Source of the DNA: Streptomyces tailanensis | GTDB taxonomy: Bacteria > Actinomycetota > Actinomycetes > Streptomycetales > Streptomycetaceae | Assembly: GCF_008386495.1 (NCBI RefSeq) | Contig: NZ_VTHJ01000002.1 | Span: 299,128-363,127, forward strand | Reading direction: 5' to 3' | Length of the DNA: 64,000 bases | Shown here: piece by piece, positions 1 through 7,958 of the stretch | Numbering within the stretch: position 1 is the first letter of the stretch | Layout: the number at the start of each line of letters is the position of its first letter | Program-made: the position numbers and the translations under genes | The notes under the pieces: generated by a model | The model's input: only the letters and a program-made list of their open reading frames with translations | Database searches by the model: none | What the model was told of the DNA's origin: nothing

Positions 1-148
1 GGTCTCCCTCCAGGGCAACCTCGGCACCGGATCGATCTCCGTCGTCCTCGCCGGAGTCGTCCTGTCCATGATCCCTGCCGTCGTCGTGTTCGTCGTCGGC
101 CAGCGCCCTCTGCGCGAGGGCATCACATCCGCAGGAGTCAATCGTTGA
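1..148 (+). CDS. Carbohydrate ABC transporter permease, C-terminal fragment
   Basis: Only the last 48 codons are inside the window, read from base 2 to a TGA at 146-148. The peptide (LQGNLGTGSISVVLAGVVLSM... ending QRPLREGITSAGVNR) is the typical end of a MalG/LacG-type inner-membrane permease: a last transmembrane helix followed by a short cytoplasmic tail with the G-I-T-x-G-A/G pattern. The stop overlaps the TTG start of the GH32 gene, so the two are probably co-transcribed as part of a sugar uptake and hydrolysis operon. The substrate cannot be read from this fragment; the GH32 neighbour suggests sucrose or fructo-oligosaccharides. Confidence 0.85.
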   Translation, partial: VSLQGNLGTGSISVVLAGVVLSMIPAVVVFVVGQRPLREGITSAGVNR

Positions 149-1550
149 GTTCCGTGAGCCGGTCGACCGACGCCCACAGCCCGCGCTTCCGGGTCCGCCC
201 GCCGGCCAACTGGATGAACGACCCGAACGGGCCGCTGCGCTGGGGCGGTCGCTACCACCTCTTCTACCAGCACAACCCCGACGCCCCCGTCCACGCGAAC
301 GTCCACTGGGGCCATGCCTCCAGCGCCGACCTCGCCCACTGGGACGACCACGGGATCGCCCTGCGGCCGACGCCCGGCGGCCCGGACGAGGCGGGCTGCT
401 GGTCCGGCTGCGTGGTGGACGACAGTGGTGTACCGACAGCGGTGTACTCCGGGATCGACCGCGACCACCAGGGCCTGAGCACGATCTGTCTCGCCGTGGC
501 CGAGGACGACGGCCTGGACGAGTGGAAGCAACTGCCGGTGCCGGTGGTCGCCGGCCCGCCGGCCGGCCTGGACGTGACGATGTTCCGGGACCCGTTCGTC
601 TTCCGCTTCGCCGGACGCCGCTGGGCGCTGGTGGGCGCGGGCCATGCCGACGGCACCCCGTTTGTCCTGGTGTACGACTGTGAGGACCTGTACGCGTGGC
701 GGTTCGCCGGGGTCCTGCTGGACGGCCGCGACGCGGCGGCGGCCCACGCCTTCGGTACGCGGGCGATCGGCTGGGAGTGCCCGCAGATGTGGGAGACCGC
801 CGGGGGCGACCGGGTGCTGGCGGTGGCGCTGTGGGACGGCGACCCGCTGAGCACGGCGTACCTGACGGGCCATCTGGTGGAGGAGGACGGCGGGTTGAGG
901 TTCGTGGCCGGTATGGGCGGAGCCCTGGACCTCGGCCGCGACTTCTACGCCCCCTCCGTCCTCCAGGACACGGAGTCCGGCCGCGTTCTGCTGTGGGGCT
1001 GGTCCTGGGAGTCACGCCCGCGCGAGGAGGTGAACCGCGCGGGCTGGTCCGGAGTTCTCACGGCACCACGCGTGGTGGACACCCACGACGACGGCACGCT
1101 GCGGGTCGTACCGGCTCCGGAACTCGAACTTCTGCGAGCGGCCGTCCCGTTCACGGCCACACCCGGACCGCTCCGGCCGCTCCCCCTCTCGTACGACCTG
1201 CTGGTGACCGCCCGGTCGGCGGCGACGTTGAGTCTGCTGCGGGCCGCGTCCGGAGCCGAACTGACCGTGCGACTCGACCCGGCGTCCGGCACGGTGACCC
1301 TGGACCGCACGGGCTGGCCACGCTCCCGTCCGGACGGCACGGCCCCCCCCTGGTCCTGCCGACCCCGCCGGGCGAGACCCTCACCGTACGGATCCTCGTG
1401 GACGGCTCCCTTCTGGAACTGTTCGCGGGCGACCGGGCGATGGCCACGGAACGGGTGTACCGACGGGACGACGACGTCGCGGAGCTGGCCGTGTCGGGGA
1501 CGGAAGTCGAGGTCACGGGCTGGGCGCTGGCCCCACCGAGCCCCGCATGA
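145..1550 (+). pseudogene. GH32 beta-fructosidase (sucrose/levan hydrolase), frameshifted near the 3' end
   Basis: This is a glycoside hydrolase family 32 enzyme, which hydrolyses beta-fructofuranosides such as sucrose or levan. The N-terminal five-blade propeller holds all three acidic signatures: WMNDPNG near residue 23 (nucleophile Asp), FRDPFVF near 150 (transition-state Asp) and WECPQMW near 210 (acid/base Glu). The start is a TTG overlapping the permease stop. The frame is open to about residue 402; then an 8-C run at 1343-1350 shifts it. The true GH32 C-terminal beta-sandwich (TVRILVDGSLLELFAGD...) continues in another frame to a TGA at 1548-1550. Restoring one C would give about 468 residues, a normal family length. 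Either a real mutation or a homopolymer sequencing error. No signal peptide is seen, so the enzyme is presumably cytoplasmic. Confidence 0.85.
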
Positions 1551-2578
1551 CGACGGGGCACTCCAGCCGCCGGGTGGTGACGGGCGGCGCGGTCCCGCTG
1601 TCGATGGCGTCCAGGAGCCAGGCGGGCGGCCGTCTCTCCCATCGCGCGGTGGGGCAGAGCGACCGTGGTGAGGGGCGGGCTGAGGAATGCGGCCATGTGC
1701 TCCTGGTCGTCGTAGCCGACGACGGACAGATCGGCGGGCACGTCGAGGCCCAGGCGCGCGGCGGCATGGAGGACGCCCGCGGCGACCCGGTCGTTGTAAC
1801 AGACGATCCCCGTGGGCCGCCGGTCTACGGGAACACGGTCCAGCAATCGCAGCGCTCCCTCGTACCCGGCGGCGATCTCCCCTCCCGTCCGCATGATCCA
1901 GTCCTTCTCTGCGGTCAGCCCCACCGCCCGCAGCGCGTCCCGGAAGCCACGCAGCCGCTCCGCGGTGGCGATGTCGTCCAGGCCACCCACCAGGGCGACA
2001 CGGCGGTGGCCCGCGTCGAGGAGGAGGCGCGCGGCGCTGCGGCCACCGGCCCGCTCGGCGGGGATGACGGCCGGGAGGGAACCGTCCTCGGGGAGGCAGT
2101 TGGCGAGCACGGCGAACGTGCGGTGCAGCCCTTCCGGGACGCGGGCGCGGCGCAACGACAGCGCCGCGTAGATGATCCCGTCGACCCTCCGGTCGAGCAG
2201 TTCGGCGACGGCCGCGTCCTCGGTGGCCGGGTCCTGCCCGGAATCGACGGTGAGCACCAGGTGCTCCCTGTTCCACGCCGCGTCCATGGCGCCGCGCAGC
2301 AGCCGCCCGGCGAACGGCGAGGTGGCGATCTCGTCCGTGACCAGCCCGATCACGGCGGTACGACGTCGGCGCAGGCCACGGGCGACGGCGTTCGGCCGGT
2401 AGCCGAGCTGTGCGGCGGCCTTGCGGATCTTCTCCTGCGTCTCGGCGGAGAGGTTGCCCTGGGCACGCCCGTTGAAGACGAAGGACACGGCCGTGTGCGA
2501 CACCCCGGCGAGCCGGGCGACATCCCGCGAGGTCGCCCGCTCGGCCCCGCCACCCCGTGTCTTCTCGACCCCGCCCAT
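1513..2578 (-). pseudogene. LacI-family sugar-responsive repressor, frameshifted near the 3' end
   Basis: LacI/GalR repressor: an N-terminal helix-turn-helix at residues 16-36 (TSRDVARLAGVSHTAVSFVF), a hinge helix, then a periplasmic-binding-protein-like sugar domain (IGLVTDEIATSPFAG..., VVGYDDQEHMAAFLSPPLTTV). The ATG at 2578 gives the usual start just before the HTH. At about 1611-1622 the frame breaks after MGETAARL. The normal LacI ending (LLDAIDSGTAPPVTTRRLECPVVMRGS) follows in a different frame to a stop at 1513, consistent with one extra base. The intact protein would be about 354 residues. It is convergent with the GH32 gene and their 3' ends overlap by 38 bp, so it probably controls the fructoside operon. 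Confidence 0.85.
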
Positions 2579-2598
2579 GCCTCGTCCCCGCCGACTTT

Positions 2599-2610
2599 GC
2601 CTGATCAGGC
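2599..2610. promoter_or_regulatory. Perfect 12-bp palindrome upstream of lacI-type gene (candidate operator)
   Basis: GCCTGATCAGGC is a perfect palindrome 20 bp upstream of the regulator's ATG. The position suits autoregulation by the LacI-type protein. LacI operators more often have a central CG, so the assignment is tentative. Confidence 0.35.
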
Positions 2611-2750
2611 CAGCCTACCCGCGGAGGATGTCGAGGAGCCCTCCACCGCAGACCGGACGGGACAACCGTCGAGTGCTCCCTGCGGGGCCGCTTTCTGTTG
2701 GGGCCGTGTCCTCAACACCTACCGGCCATCGCCAAGGCACGCGCAGTGCG

Positions 2751-2860
2751 GCGAAGTTGATCAAACCGCACAAGCCTGGCACGGCCTCGCCGACGGCAGA
2801 CTCGCCGTCGCGGAATGGACCGACTGCTTCAACAACCAGCGCCCCACACGGCGATCGGAG
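2751..2860 (+). mobile_element. IS3-family transposase remnant (OrfB C-terminus)
   Basis: Two frames joined by a frameshift read AKLIKPHKP and then WHGLADGRLAVAEWTDCF followed by NNQR. This matches the end of IS3-family OrfB transposases (LIxPxxPWxGLADVELATAEWxDWFNxRR), including the region around the last catalytic residues of the rve integrase fold. Nothing else of the element is recognisable on either side and no terminal repeats were found, so it is a decayed fragment. The rest of 2611-3020 shows no gene that I recognise. Confidence 0.55.
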
Positions 2861-3020
2861 AAGAGCGGCTCACTTCGGGAGGGCTGCTGACTGCGTCCAG
2901 CTGCGGGTGACCGCCGTTGCGTCGCCGTCGTGGCCGACGCTTGGCGGCCACCCGGTGTTCGACCGGGCAGGCTTCAGGTGTCACTCCCCGCGATGGGGCG
3001 GCACAGGTGCCCGTCCGGGG

Positions 3021-3500
3021 TCATCCCTGGTCCTCTGATGAGGGGTAGATCCGCCACAGCTGGGAGAGGTTCGGTCCACCCCACATCCGGGTCAGGCCTA
3101 CCAGCCGGTCGTTGCCCTGGAGGTGGTCGGCGATGGCCAGGGCGTAGCGCGGGTGCACGACCGAGACCAGATAGAAGTCATTGCCTCGCTCTGCGTGGGA
3201 GACCAGCCGCCAGTGCTGGCTGAGGCTGTCCGTGCGCTCTCGGAGCGTCACGGTGTCGGGCGGGTTGGCCCCTGCCGTGAGGCAGCGGTGGTTCGCGTAC
3301 GACTCGATGCGCACTGTGCCGTCCGCGTTCGTCCGCAGGAACCACCGATGCGAGGTGTTGTCCTTGGCGAACGGGTCCTGTGCCCAGGTCTGGGTGTGGT
3401 TGCCGACACCGTCGTGCCAGTCGTTGCACATGAAGTAGGTTCCGGTGACGTGGTGGGTCATCGTCACCGATCCGCCCGCGAGCAGTACGAGGTCGGTCAA
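3021..3500 (-). CDS. Ricin-type beta-trefoil (RICIN) domain protein
   Basis: A 159-residue protein that appears to consist of one carbohydrate-binding beta-trefoil. Three (Q/H)xW motifs, one per trefoil repeat, are visible: HRW, QHW and QLW, at about residues 52, 96 and 147. A TTG start at 3500 is supported by GAGGAG seven bases upstream; an internal ATG at residue 14 is the alternative. There is no signal peptide, transmembrane segment or catalytic domain, which is unusual because most Streptomyces RICIN domains are attached to secreted glycosidases. The neighbours are degraded genes and give no functional clue. The ligand is unknown. Confidence 0.7.
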   Translation of the reverse strand: MTDLVLLAGGSVTMTHHVTGTYFMCNDWHDGVGNHTQTWAQDPFAKDNTSHRWFLRTNADGTVRIESYANHRCLTAGANPPDTVTLRERTDSLSQHWRLVSHAERGNDFYLVSVVHPRYALAIADHLQGNDRLVGLTRMWGGPNLSQLWRIYPSSEDQG

Positions 3501-3785
3501 GTCAGTGCTCCTCAGCCTTGAGAGTCCGTCACGGGAGAGGGGCGCCCCTGAAACTCAGCGTAGGCATCCGGCTGTTGCTCCGCAGCGGGGCGAACCGGTC
3601 GTTCGGCGAGGCCGGAGTCTGTCCGAGAGGTCCTCGAACGGGTTGACGGCGCTGCACGAACCACCTGGCCGAGCGTCACCCACGTGCCGCGCACGCGGCG
3701 CAACGGGGTGGCAGCGCACCACTGAATTCGAACGGGCAGGGCAACAGCCACGCGGAAGGCGAGGTCGGCAAGACCGAGAAACCAG

Positions 3786-3808
3786 CAGCCGCCCCGACGA
3801 GGCGGCTG
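3786..3808. terminator. Hairpin, possible terminator
   Basis: CAGCCGCC and GGCGGCTG form a perfect 8-bp stem around a 7-base loop (CCGACGA). It stands just before the SulP remnant and may have ended transcription from a gene now lost. The segment 3512-3785 before it contains no recognisable gene. Confidence 0.4.
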
Positions 3809-3816
3809 TCTCATAC

Positions 3817-4240
3817 GCTCCAAGACCCGCGAATCCGTCGCCCAGGGCGTCGCCGACATCGCCACCGGCTTCTTCGGTGGCATGGGCGGCCGCACCACGA
3901 TCGACCAGACGATGATCGACGTACGGGTCTCCGGCGGCTGCACCCGGCCGTCGACGTTCCTGACGGGTGCGTCGCTGATGGTGCTGTGCATCGTCTTCGG
4001 GCCGGCCGTCTCTGACATTCCCATGGCCGCGTTCGTCGCGGTGATGGTCATGGTGTCGGTGGCCACCTGCGACTTGCACTCCATCGCCCGAAGACGCTCA
4101 AGGGGATGCCGGCCGGGGAGATCACCGTCATGGCGGTCAGCTTCGCGTGCGGTCGCCACCCGCAGCCTCGCCATCGGTGTCGTCGTCGGCTCCCTGACCG
4201 CCATGGTCAGCCGCCTGGTGCGCATACCCCTGACGCGAGC
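3817..4240 (+). pseudogene. SulP-family anion transporter remnant
   Basis: The first frame reads SKTRESVAQGVADIATGFFGG, then a stretch ending in VSDIPMAAFVAVMVMVSVAT. This is the well-conserved middle of SulP (SLC26-like) sulfate/bicarbonate transporters, including the family-typical GFFGGMGG and the SDIPMAA helix. After about 4088 the homology jumps frames (GMPAGEITVMAVSFAC in one, then SLAIGVVVGSLTAMVSRLV in another), so at least two indels are present. Both the N-terminal helices and the C-terminal STAS domain are missing. It is a decayed gene fragment and not a functional transporter. The family match is convincing; the exact ends are approximate. Confidence 0.75.
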
Positions 4241-4369
4241 GGACCGCCACTCTGTTCGCGGCGAGCAGGGCACCGCCACTCTGCGACAGGTGGTCGCCCA
4301 TCGCTGCGGCGAAGCCCATGACGCACTCCTCACGTGATGGGGGCCTGCCGGGCGGCGAGTGGGTGCGGT

Positions 4370-5167
4370 TCAGGAGGTCGCGGGCCGGGAGGTAGCCGGT
4401 CGAAGGCGGACGCAGCAGTGGCCGGGGCTGGGCTCCAGGCATGCCTGAAGCTCGTCTTCTTCGAGCCCCGGTAGGACGCCGCGAAGCAGGTGGAGGTTCA
4501 TGCCGCAGACCGTCTGGGTGTGTTCGCGGGCGAGCGCGCGGAAGGGGCAGTTGCCCAGCACGATGGTGTCACCCTCATCGCGGGGCTCGAACCCGTACCG
4601 CTCCAGCAGGTCGAACACGCCTGTCACACCTGGGCCGTCGTCGCCCGCGAGCTGTTCGCCGAGCTGGTGGGCCGTGCGGTGCAGGACGGCGCGGGCCGGT
4701 TCTCCGGTGACTTCGGATTCCTCCACGGCCTGGGCGAGGAGCCGTCCGGCCAGCACAAGGAGCTTCCCCTCGTCCCGCATCTTGTAACCGGTGTTCAGGC
4801 AATCCACGACCTTGCGGCCGAGGCGGTCGACAGCCGCGGCCACCAGGCCGTCGTGTGGTCCCCTCTCATCGCGGAGCCAAGGGCCCACCTGCGGCCGGGT
4901 CATCGGGTCAGTGGCGCCTGAGACCTCCCAGTCATCGGCCCAGCCGATGATGTGGCCGCCAACGGCGCCGGCCGCGGTGAGGAAGTCCTCACGCTGGCGC
5001 TCCGGGGACGACGTGGCGAGCTTCATCCGCGACAGCCGCCGCACCCCGAGCAGGCACTTGCCGCAGCCGTCGTAGGGGCGTTCGATCATGTTCAGGTCCG
5101 TACCGCGCAAGGCTTCTCCGTTTCGAACACGCAAGATACGGAGATTTCGCCCCCCCAGGACGATCAT
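4370..5167 (-). CDS. Chimeric ORF: serine-recombinase N-terminus fused to a COG2345-type metal-sensor C-terminus
   Basis: The 265-residue reading frame joins two unrelated parts. Residues about 38-137 resemble the catalytic domain of a large serine recombinase: GVRRLS with the catalytic serine, SSPERQRED, the VSGATDPMTRPQVGPWL block and DRLGR. From about residue 139 it becomes the C-terminal half of an ArsR/COG2345-like regulator (LLAQAVEE, RYGFEP, NCPFRALAREH, VCGMNLHLL, PSPGHCCVRL). That half carries the four cysteines, C207, C221, C251 and C252, expected to bind a metal or Fe-S cluster. The DNA-binding domains of both parents are missing. The ORF starts two bases after the yjbQ-like stop, so it may be transcribed. 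Most likely a deletion fusion between two genes; function is not predictable. Confidence 0.6.
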   Translation of the reverse strand: MIVLGGRNLRILRVRNGEALRGTDLNMIERPYDGCGKCLLGVRRLSRMKLATSSPERQREDFLTAAGAVGGHIIGWADDWEVSGATDPMTRPQVGPWLRDERGPHDGLVAAAVDRLGRKVVDCLNTGYKMRDEGKLLVLAGRLLAQAVEESEVTGEPARAVLHRTAHQLGEQLAGDDGPGVTGVFDLLERYGFEPRDEGDTIVLGNCPFRALAREHTQTVCGMNLHLLRGVLPGLEEDELQACLEPSPGHCCVRLRPATSRPATS

Positions 5168-5169
5168 GC

Positions 5170-5592
5170 TCAGCCCAGGAAGCTCAGTCGAACCTGACGG
5201 TTGACATTAGAGATGTTGGTGTCGACCAGGCACACCGACTGCCAAGTGCCCAGTTCCAGCTGGCCGTTGATGACCGGGAGGGTGGCGTGGGGCGGGACGA
5301 TGGCGGGGAGGACGTGGTCGCGGCCGTGGCCGGGGGTGCCGTGGCGGTGCTGCCAGCGGTCGTCGGCGGGGAGGAGGGTGCGCAGGGCGGCGAGGAGGTC
5401 GTCGTCGCTGCCGGCGCCCGTCTCGATGATCGCGACGCCGGCGGTGGCGTGCGGGACGAAGACGTTGAGGAGACCGTCCCGGCCGGCGGCCGCCTCGCGG
5501 AGGAACGCCTCGCAGTCGGGGGTGAGGTCGACAACCCTCTCGCGGGAGCCGGAGGCGATGTTCAGGACACGGGTGGTGAAGGCATCGGACAT
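5170..5592 (-). CDS. YjbQ-family protein (UPF0047)
   Basis: A complete 140-residue member of the YjbQ/UPF0047 family. Diagnostic blocks are VFVPHATAGVAIIETG near residue 45, HGTPGHGRDH with its cluster of histidines near 84-92, and the closing PVINGQLELGTWQSVCLVD. Family members bind a metal and have been linked to a weak thiamine phosphate synthase activity, but the physiological role is unsettled. The ATG at 5592 gives the usual family N-terminus. It is followed at once by the chimeric recombinase/sensor ORF on the same strand. Confidence 0.85.
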   Translation of the reverse strand: MSDAFTTRVLNIASGSRERVVDLTPDCEAFLREAAAGRDGLLNVFVPHATAGVAIIETGAGSDDDLLAALRTLLPADDRWQHRHGTPGHGRDHVLPAIVPPHATLPVINGQLELGTWQSVCLVDTNISNVNRQVRLSFLG

Positions 5593-5767
5593 GCCCCCAT
5601 ACTCGCGCACCCCGTCCCCGCGCAGCGGAAGGCCCGACCCGGGCCACCGGACCGACGACCGGCGAGCCGACGGCCCGCAATCGCCCCCGTGATACGTGAC
5701 ATCCAGTCCACGAGACGCCATTGACCGTGTGCGGCACAGGTCGCGGGTGAACTGAAGACTGAGCGAC

Positions 5768-5898
5768 GTGAAGGTCAAGTTCCTCCAGCCGGCCAACGCG
5801 CCGGCCGCGTTCACTTTCGGCAAGGTCGACGCGTGGGCGGTGTGGGATCCGGGCCCTTCGGGAAGATCCGTGACCTCTCCGGAGTTAGTAGAAGCGTG
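5768..5898 (+). pseudogene. Remnant of an aliphatic-sulfonate-type ABC substrate-binding protein
   Basis: The frame reads VKVKFLQPANAPAAF then TFGKVDAWAVWDP and soon stops at 5896-5898. This closely resembles an internal block of SsuA-like periplasmic binding proteins (V-x-Y-L-x-P-x-D-A-x-x-A-F-x-x-G-x-V-D-A-W-x-x-W-D-P). Only about 30 codons are recognisable and the signal peptide and C-terminal lobe are gone. The stop overlaps the GTG start chosen for the monooxygenase gene, so the fragment now serves as that gene's upstream region. Confidence 0.55.
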
Positions 5899-6975
5899 AA
5901 CAATACGCGTGAGGTCGAGGTCGTCGTCATAGGCGCCGGTCAGGCAGGGCTGGCCGGTGCCTATCACCTGCGCCGCACCGGTTTCGAGCCGGAGCGCGAC
6001 TTCGTGGTGCTGGACCACTCCCCCGGTCCGGGCGGCGCCTGGCAGTTCCGCTGGCCGTCGCTGACGTACGGCAAGGTGCACGGGATGCATGCGCTGCCGG
6101 GCATGGAGCTGACCGGCGCCGATCCGGCACGGCCGTCCTCCGAGGTCATCAGGGAGTACTTCGACACGTACGAGCGCACCTTCGACCTGCGGGTACGGCG
6201 TCCGGTGGATGTGCGCGCGGTACGTGAGGGCGAGGGCGGGCGGCTACTGGTGGAGACCTCGGACGGTACGTGGTCGACGCGGGCGTTGATCAACGCGACG
6301 GGCACCTGGGACCGGCCGTTCTGGCCGCGCTGCCCCGGCCAGGAGACCTTCCGCGGGCGGCAGTTGCACACCGCGCAGTACCCGGGGCCGGAGGAGTTCG
6401 CGGGGCTGCGGGTGGTCGTGGTGGGCGGTGGCGCGTCCGGGACCCAGCATCTGTTGGAGATCGCCCCGTACGCCGCCGCGACGACGTGGGTGACCAGGCG
6501 GCCGCCGGTGTTCCGTGAGGGGCCCTTCTCCGAGGACGTGGGCCGGGCGGCCGTCGCCCTCGTGGAGGAACGGGTGCGGCAGGGGCTGCCGCCGAAGAGC
6601 GTCGTGTCGGTGACGGGGCTGCCGCTCAACGACGCGATCCGGCAGGGCACCGCGGACGGCGTCCTGGACCGGTTGCCGATGTTCGACCGGATCACACCCG
6701 ACGGCGTGGAGTGGGACGACGGTCGCCGCGTGGACGCCGACGTCATCCTGTGGGCCACCGGATTCCGTGCCGTCATCGACCATTTGGCCCCGCTGCGGCT
6801 GCGCGAGCCCGGCGGCGGCATCCGTATCGAGGGCACCCGCGCGGTCGCCGACCCCCGAACCCACCTGGTCGGCTACGGCCCGTCGGCAAGCACCATCGGA
6901 GCCAACCGCGCCGGACGCGCGGCGGTACGGGACATCAGACGCCTGCTGGCAGACGAGCGGCTCACCGCCGCCTGA
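5896..6975 (+). CDS. FAD-dependent monooxygenase (flavin-containing monooxygenase/YpdA-like)
   Basis: A 359-residue two-Rossmann flavoprotein. It has an N-terminal FAD-binding motif (VVVIGAGQAG), a GGAW segment where flavin-dependent monooxygenases grip the cofactor, a second NAD(P)H-binding motif (VVVVGGGASG) near residue 185, and a late ATGFR motif typical of the superfamily. A GRQLHTAQYPGPEEF stretch before the second Rossmann loosely follows the FMO/Baeyer-Villiger fingerprint. I choose the GTG at 5896 because the flavin motif then begins nine residues in; upstream in-frame codons are taken up by an unrelated remnant. The cognate substrate is not predictable. It converges on the mltG-like gene. 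Confidence 0.8.
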   Translation: MNNTREVEVVVIGAGQAGLAGAYHLRRTGFEPERDFVVLDHSPGPGGAWQFRWPSLTYGKVHGMHALPGMELTGADPARPSSEVIREYFDTYERTFDLRVRRPVDVRAVREGEGGRLLVETSDGTWSTRALINATGTWDRPFWPRCPGQETFRGRQLHTAQYPGPEEFAGLRVVVVGGGASGTQHLLEIAPYAAATTWVTRRPPVFREGPFSEDVGRAAVALVEERVRQGLPPKSVVSVTGLPLNDAIRQGTADGVLDRLPMFDRITPDGVEWDDGRRVDADVILWATGFRAVIDHLAPLRLREPGGGIRIEGTRAVADPRTHLVGYGPSASTIGANRAGRAAVRDIRRLLADERLTAA

Positions 6976-7036
6976 TTTTCCGTACAGTTGGAGTTCGACC
7001 GACACCTGCTGCCCCGCACCGCTGTCAGTCGGAGGT

Positions 7037-7915
7037 CTACGCAGGTGGTGTGGCGGGGGTCGAACCGGTCGTTGCCGACGGCTTCTTCCGGTTCTCGTTG
7101 AACTCGGCGACATTGCGCAGGTGTTCCTCGTGATTCGCCGTGAAACGGGTGTCGCCCGGCTTGACGGTGACGAAGTACAGCCAGTCGCCCGGGGTCGGAT
7201 TGACGGCGGCGCGCATCGCCTCCTCGCCCGGGTTGGCGATCGGTGTGGGTGGCAGGCCCATGCGCTGGTACGAGTTGTAGGGGCTGTTGATCTTCGTGTC
7301 AGCGACGCTGGTGTCCAAAGTGGAGCGGTTCAGCGCGTAGTTGAGGGTGGAGTCCATCTGCAACGGCATGCCGCGCTCCAGCCGGTTGAAGACGACCCGT
7401 GCCACCCTGCCCATATCCGCCTTGGTGTCGGCCTCGGCCTGGACGATGCTCGCGACGATGACCGCCTGGTAGACGTTCATCGCGTTGCGCTGGGCCCCGG
7501 CAGTGACCTGACCGCCGCTGAACCTCTTGGCCGCGGTCTCGACCATGGTCGTCAGCACGGACTCCGGCGCCACGTTCTCCGCCAACCTGTACGTCGCCGG
7601 GAAAAGGTAGCCCTCCGGGTTGCCCTCGGCATCCTTCGGGAGGGACAGCTGGGCCTTGGCCAGGGATTTCTTGGTGGATCCGGCGGGCAGGGCGAGGACC
7701 CTGTCCACGGCTTCGTAGACCTGGGCGGAGCGCCAGCCCTCCGGGATCACCAGTGACGTGCGGTTTTCGCCCTCGCCGTCACCGCCTTCCACGCTCAGCA
7801 GCAGCGGCACCGCCACGGCGGTGGCCGCCACGACGGCTGCGGTCGCGATGAGGACGGCCCGGCCCCGGCGTGTCAGTCGAATCGTCGTGCTCCGTGGAGG
7901 AGTGTTCATCTGCAT
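7037..7915 (-). CDS. MltG-like endolytic transglycosylase (YceG family)
   Basis: A 292-residue membrane-anchored protein with a short cytoplasmic N-terminus, one transmembrane helix at about residues 20-41 and an extracytoplasmic YceG/MltG domain. Family landmarks are ASIVQAEA (containing the conserved catalytic glutamate), VFNRLERGMPLQMDST, SPYNSYQRMGLPPTPIANPG and the closing YFVT...TRFTANHEEH. MltG cuts nascent glycan strands and sets peptidoglycan chain length. At 292 residues it lacks the long N-terminal extension seen in many actinobacterial MltG proteins and may be a second, shorter paralogue rather than the housekeeping copy. The gene stands alone, convergent with the monooxygenase. 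Confidence 0.8.
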   Translation of the reverse strand: MQMNTPPRSTTIRLTRRGRAVLIATAAVVAATAVAVPLLLSVEGGDGEGENRTSLVIPEGWRSAQVYEAVDRVLALPAGSTKKSLAKAQLSLPKDAEGNPEGYLFPATYRLAENVAPESVLTTMVETAAKRFSGGQVTAGAQRNAMNVYQAVIVASIVQAEADTKADMGRVARVVFNRLERGMPLQMDSTLNYALNRSTLDTSVADTKINSPYNSYQRMGLPPTPIANPGEEAMRAAVNPTPGDWLYFVTVKPGDTRFTANHEEHLRNVAEFNENRKKPSATTGSTPATPPA

Positions 7916-7958
7916 GCGGGCACGGTAACCCGCATATCACCTCAAACCCGGCATATTT

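Noticed and set aside
4764..4790. Possibility that the 4370-5167 ORF is a genuine two-domain regulator family
   Set aside because: I know no family with a recombinase catalytic domain lacking its DNA-binding part joined to this sensor; the surrounding decay favours a deletion fusion. Kept as a finding because it could not be excluded.
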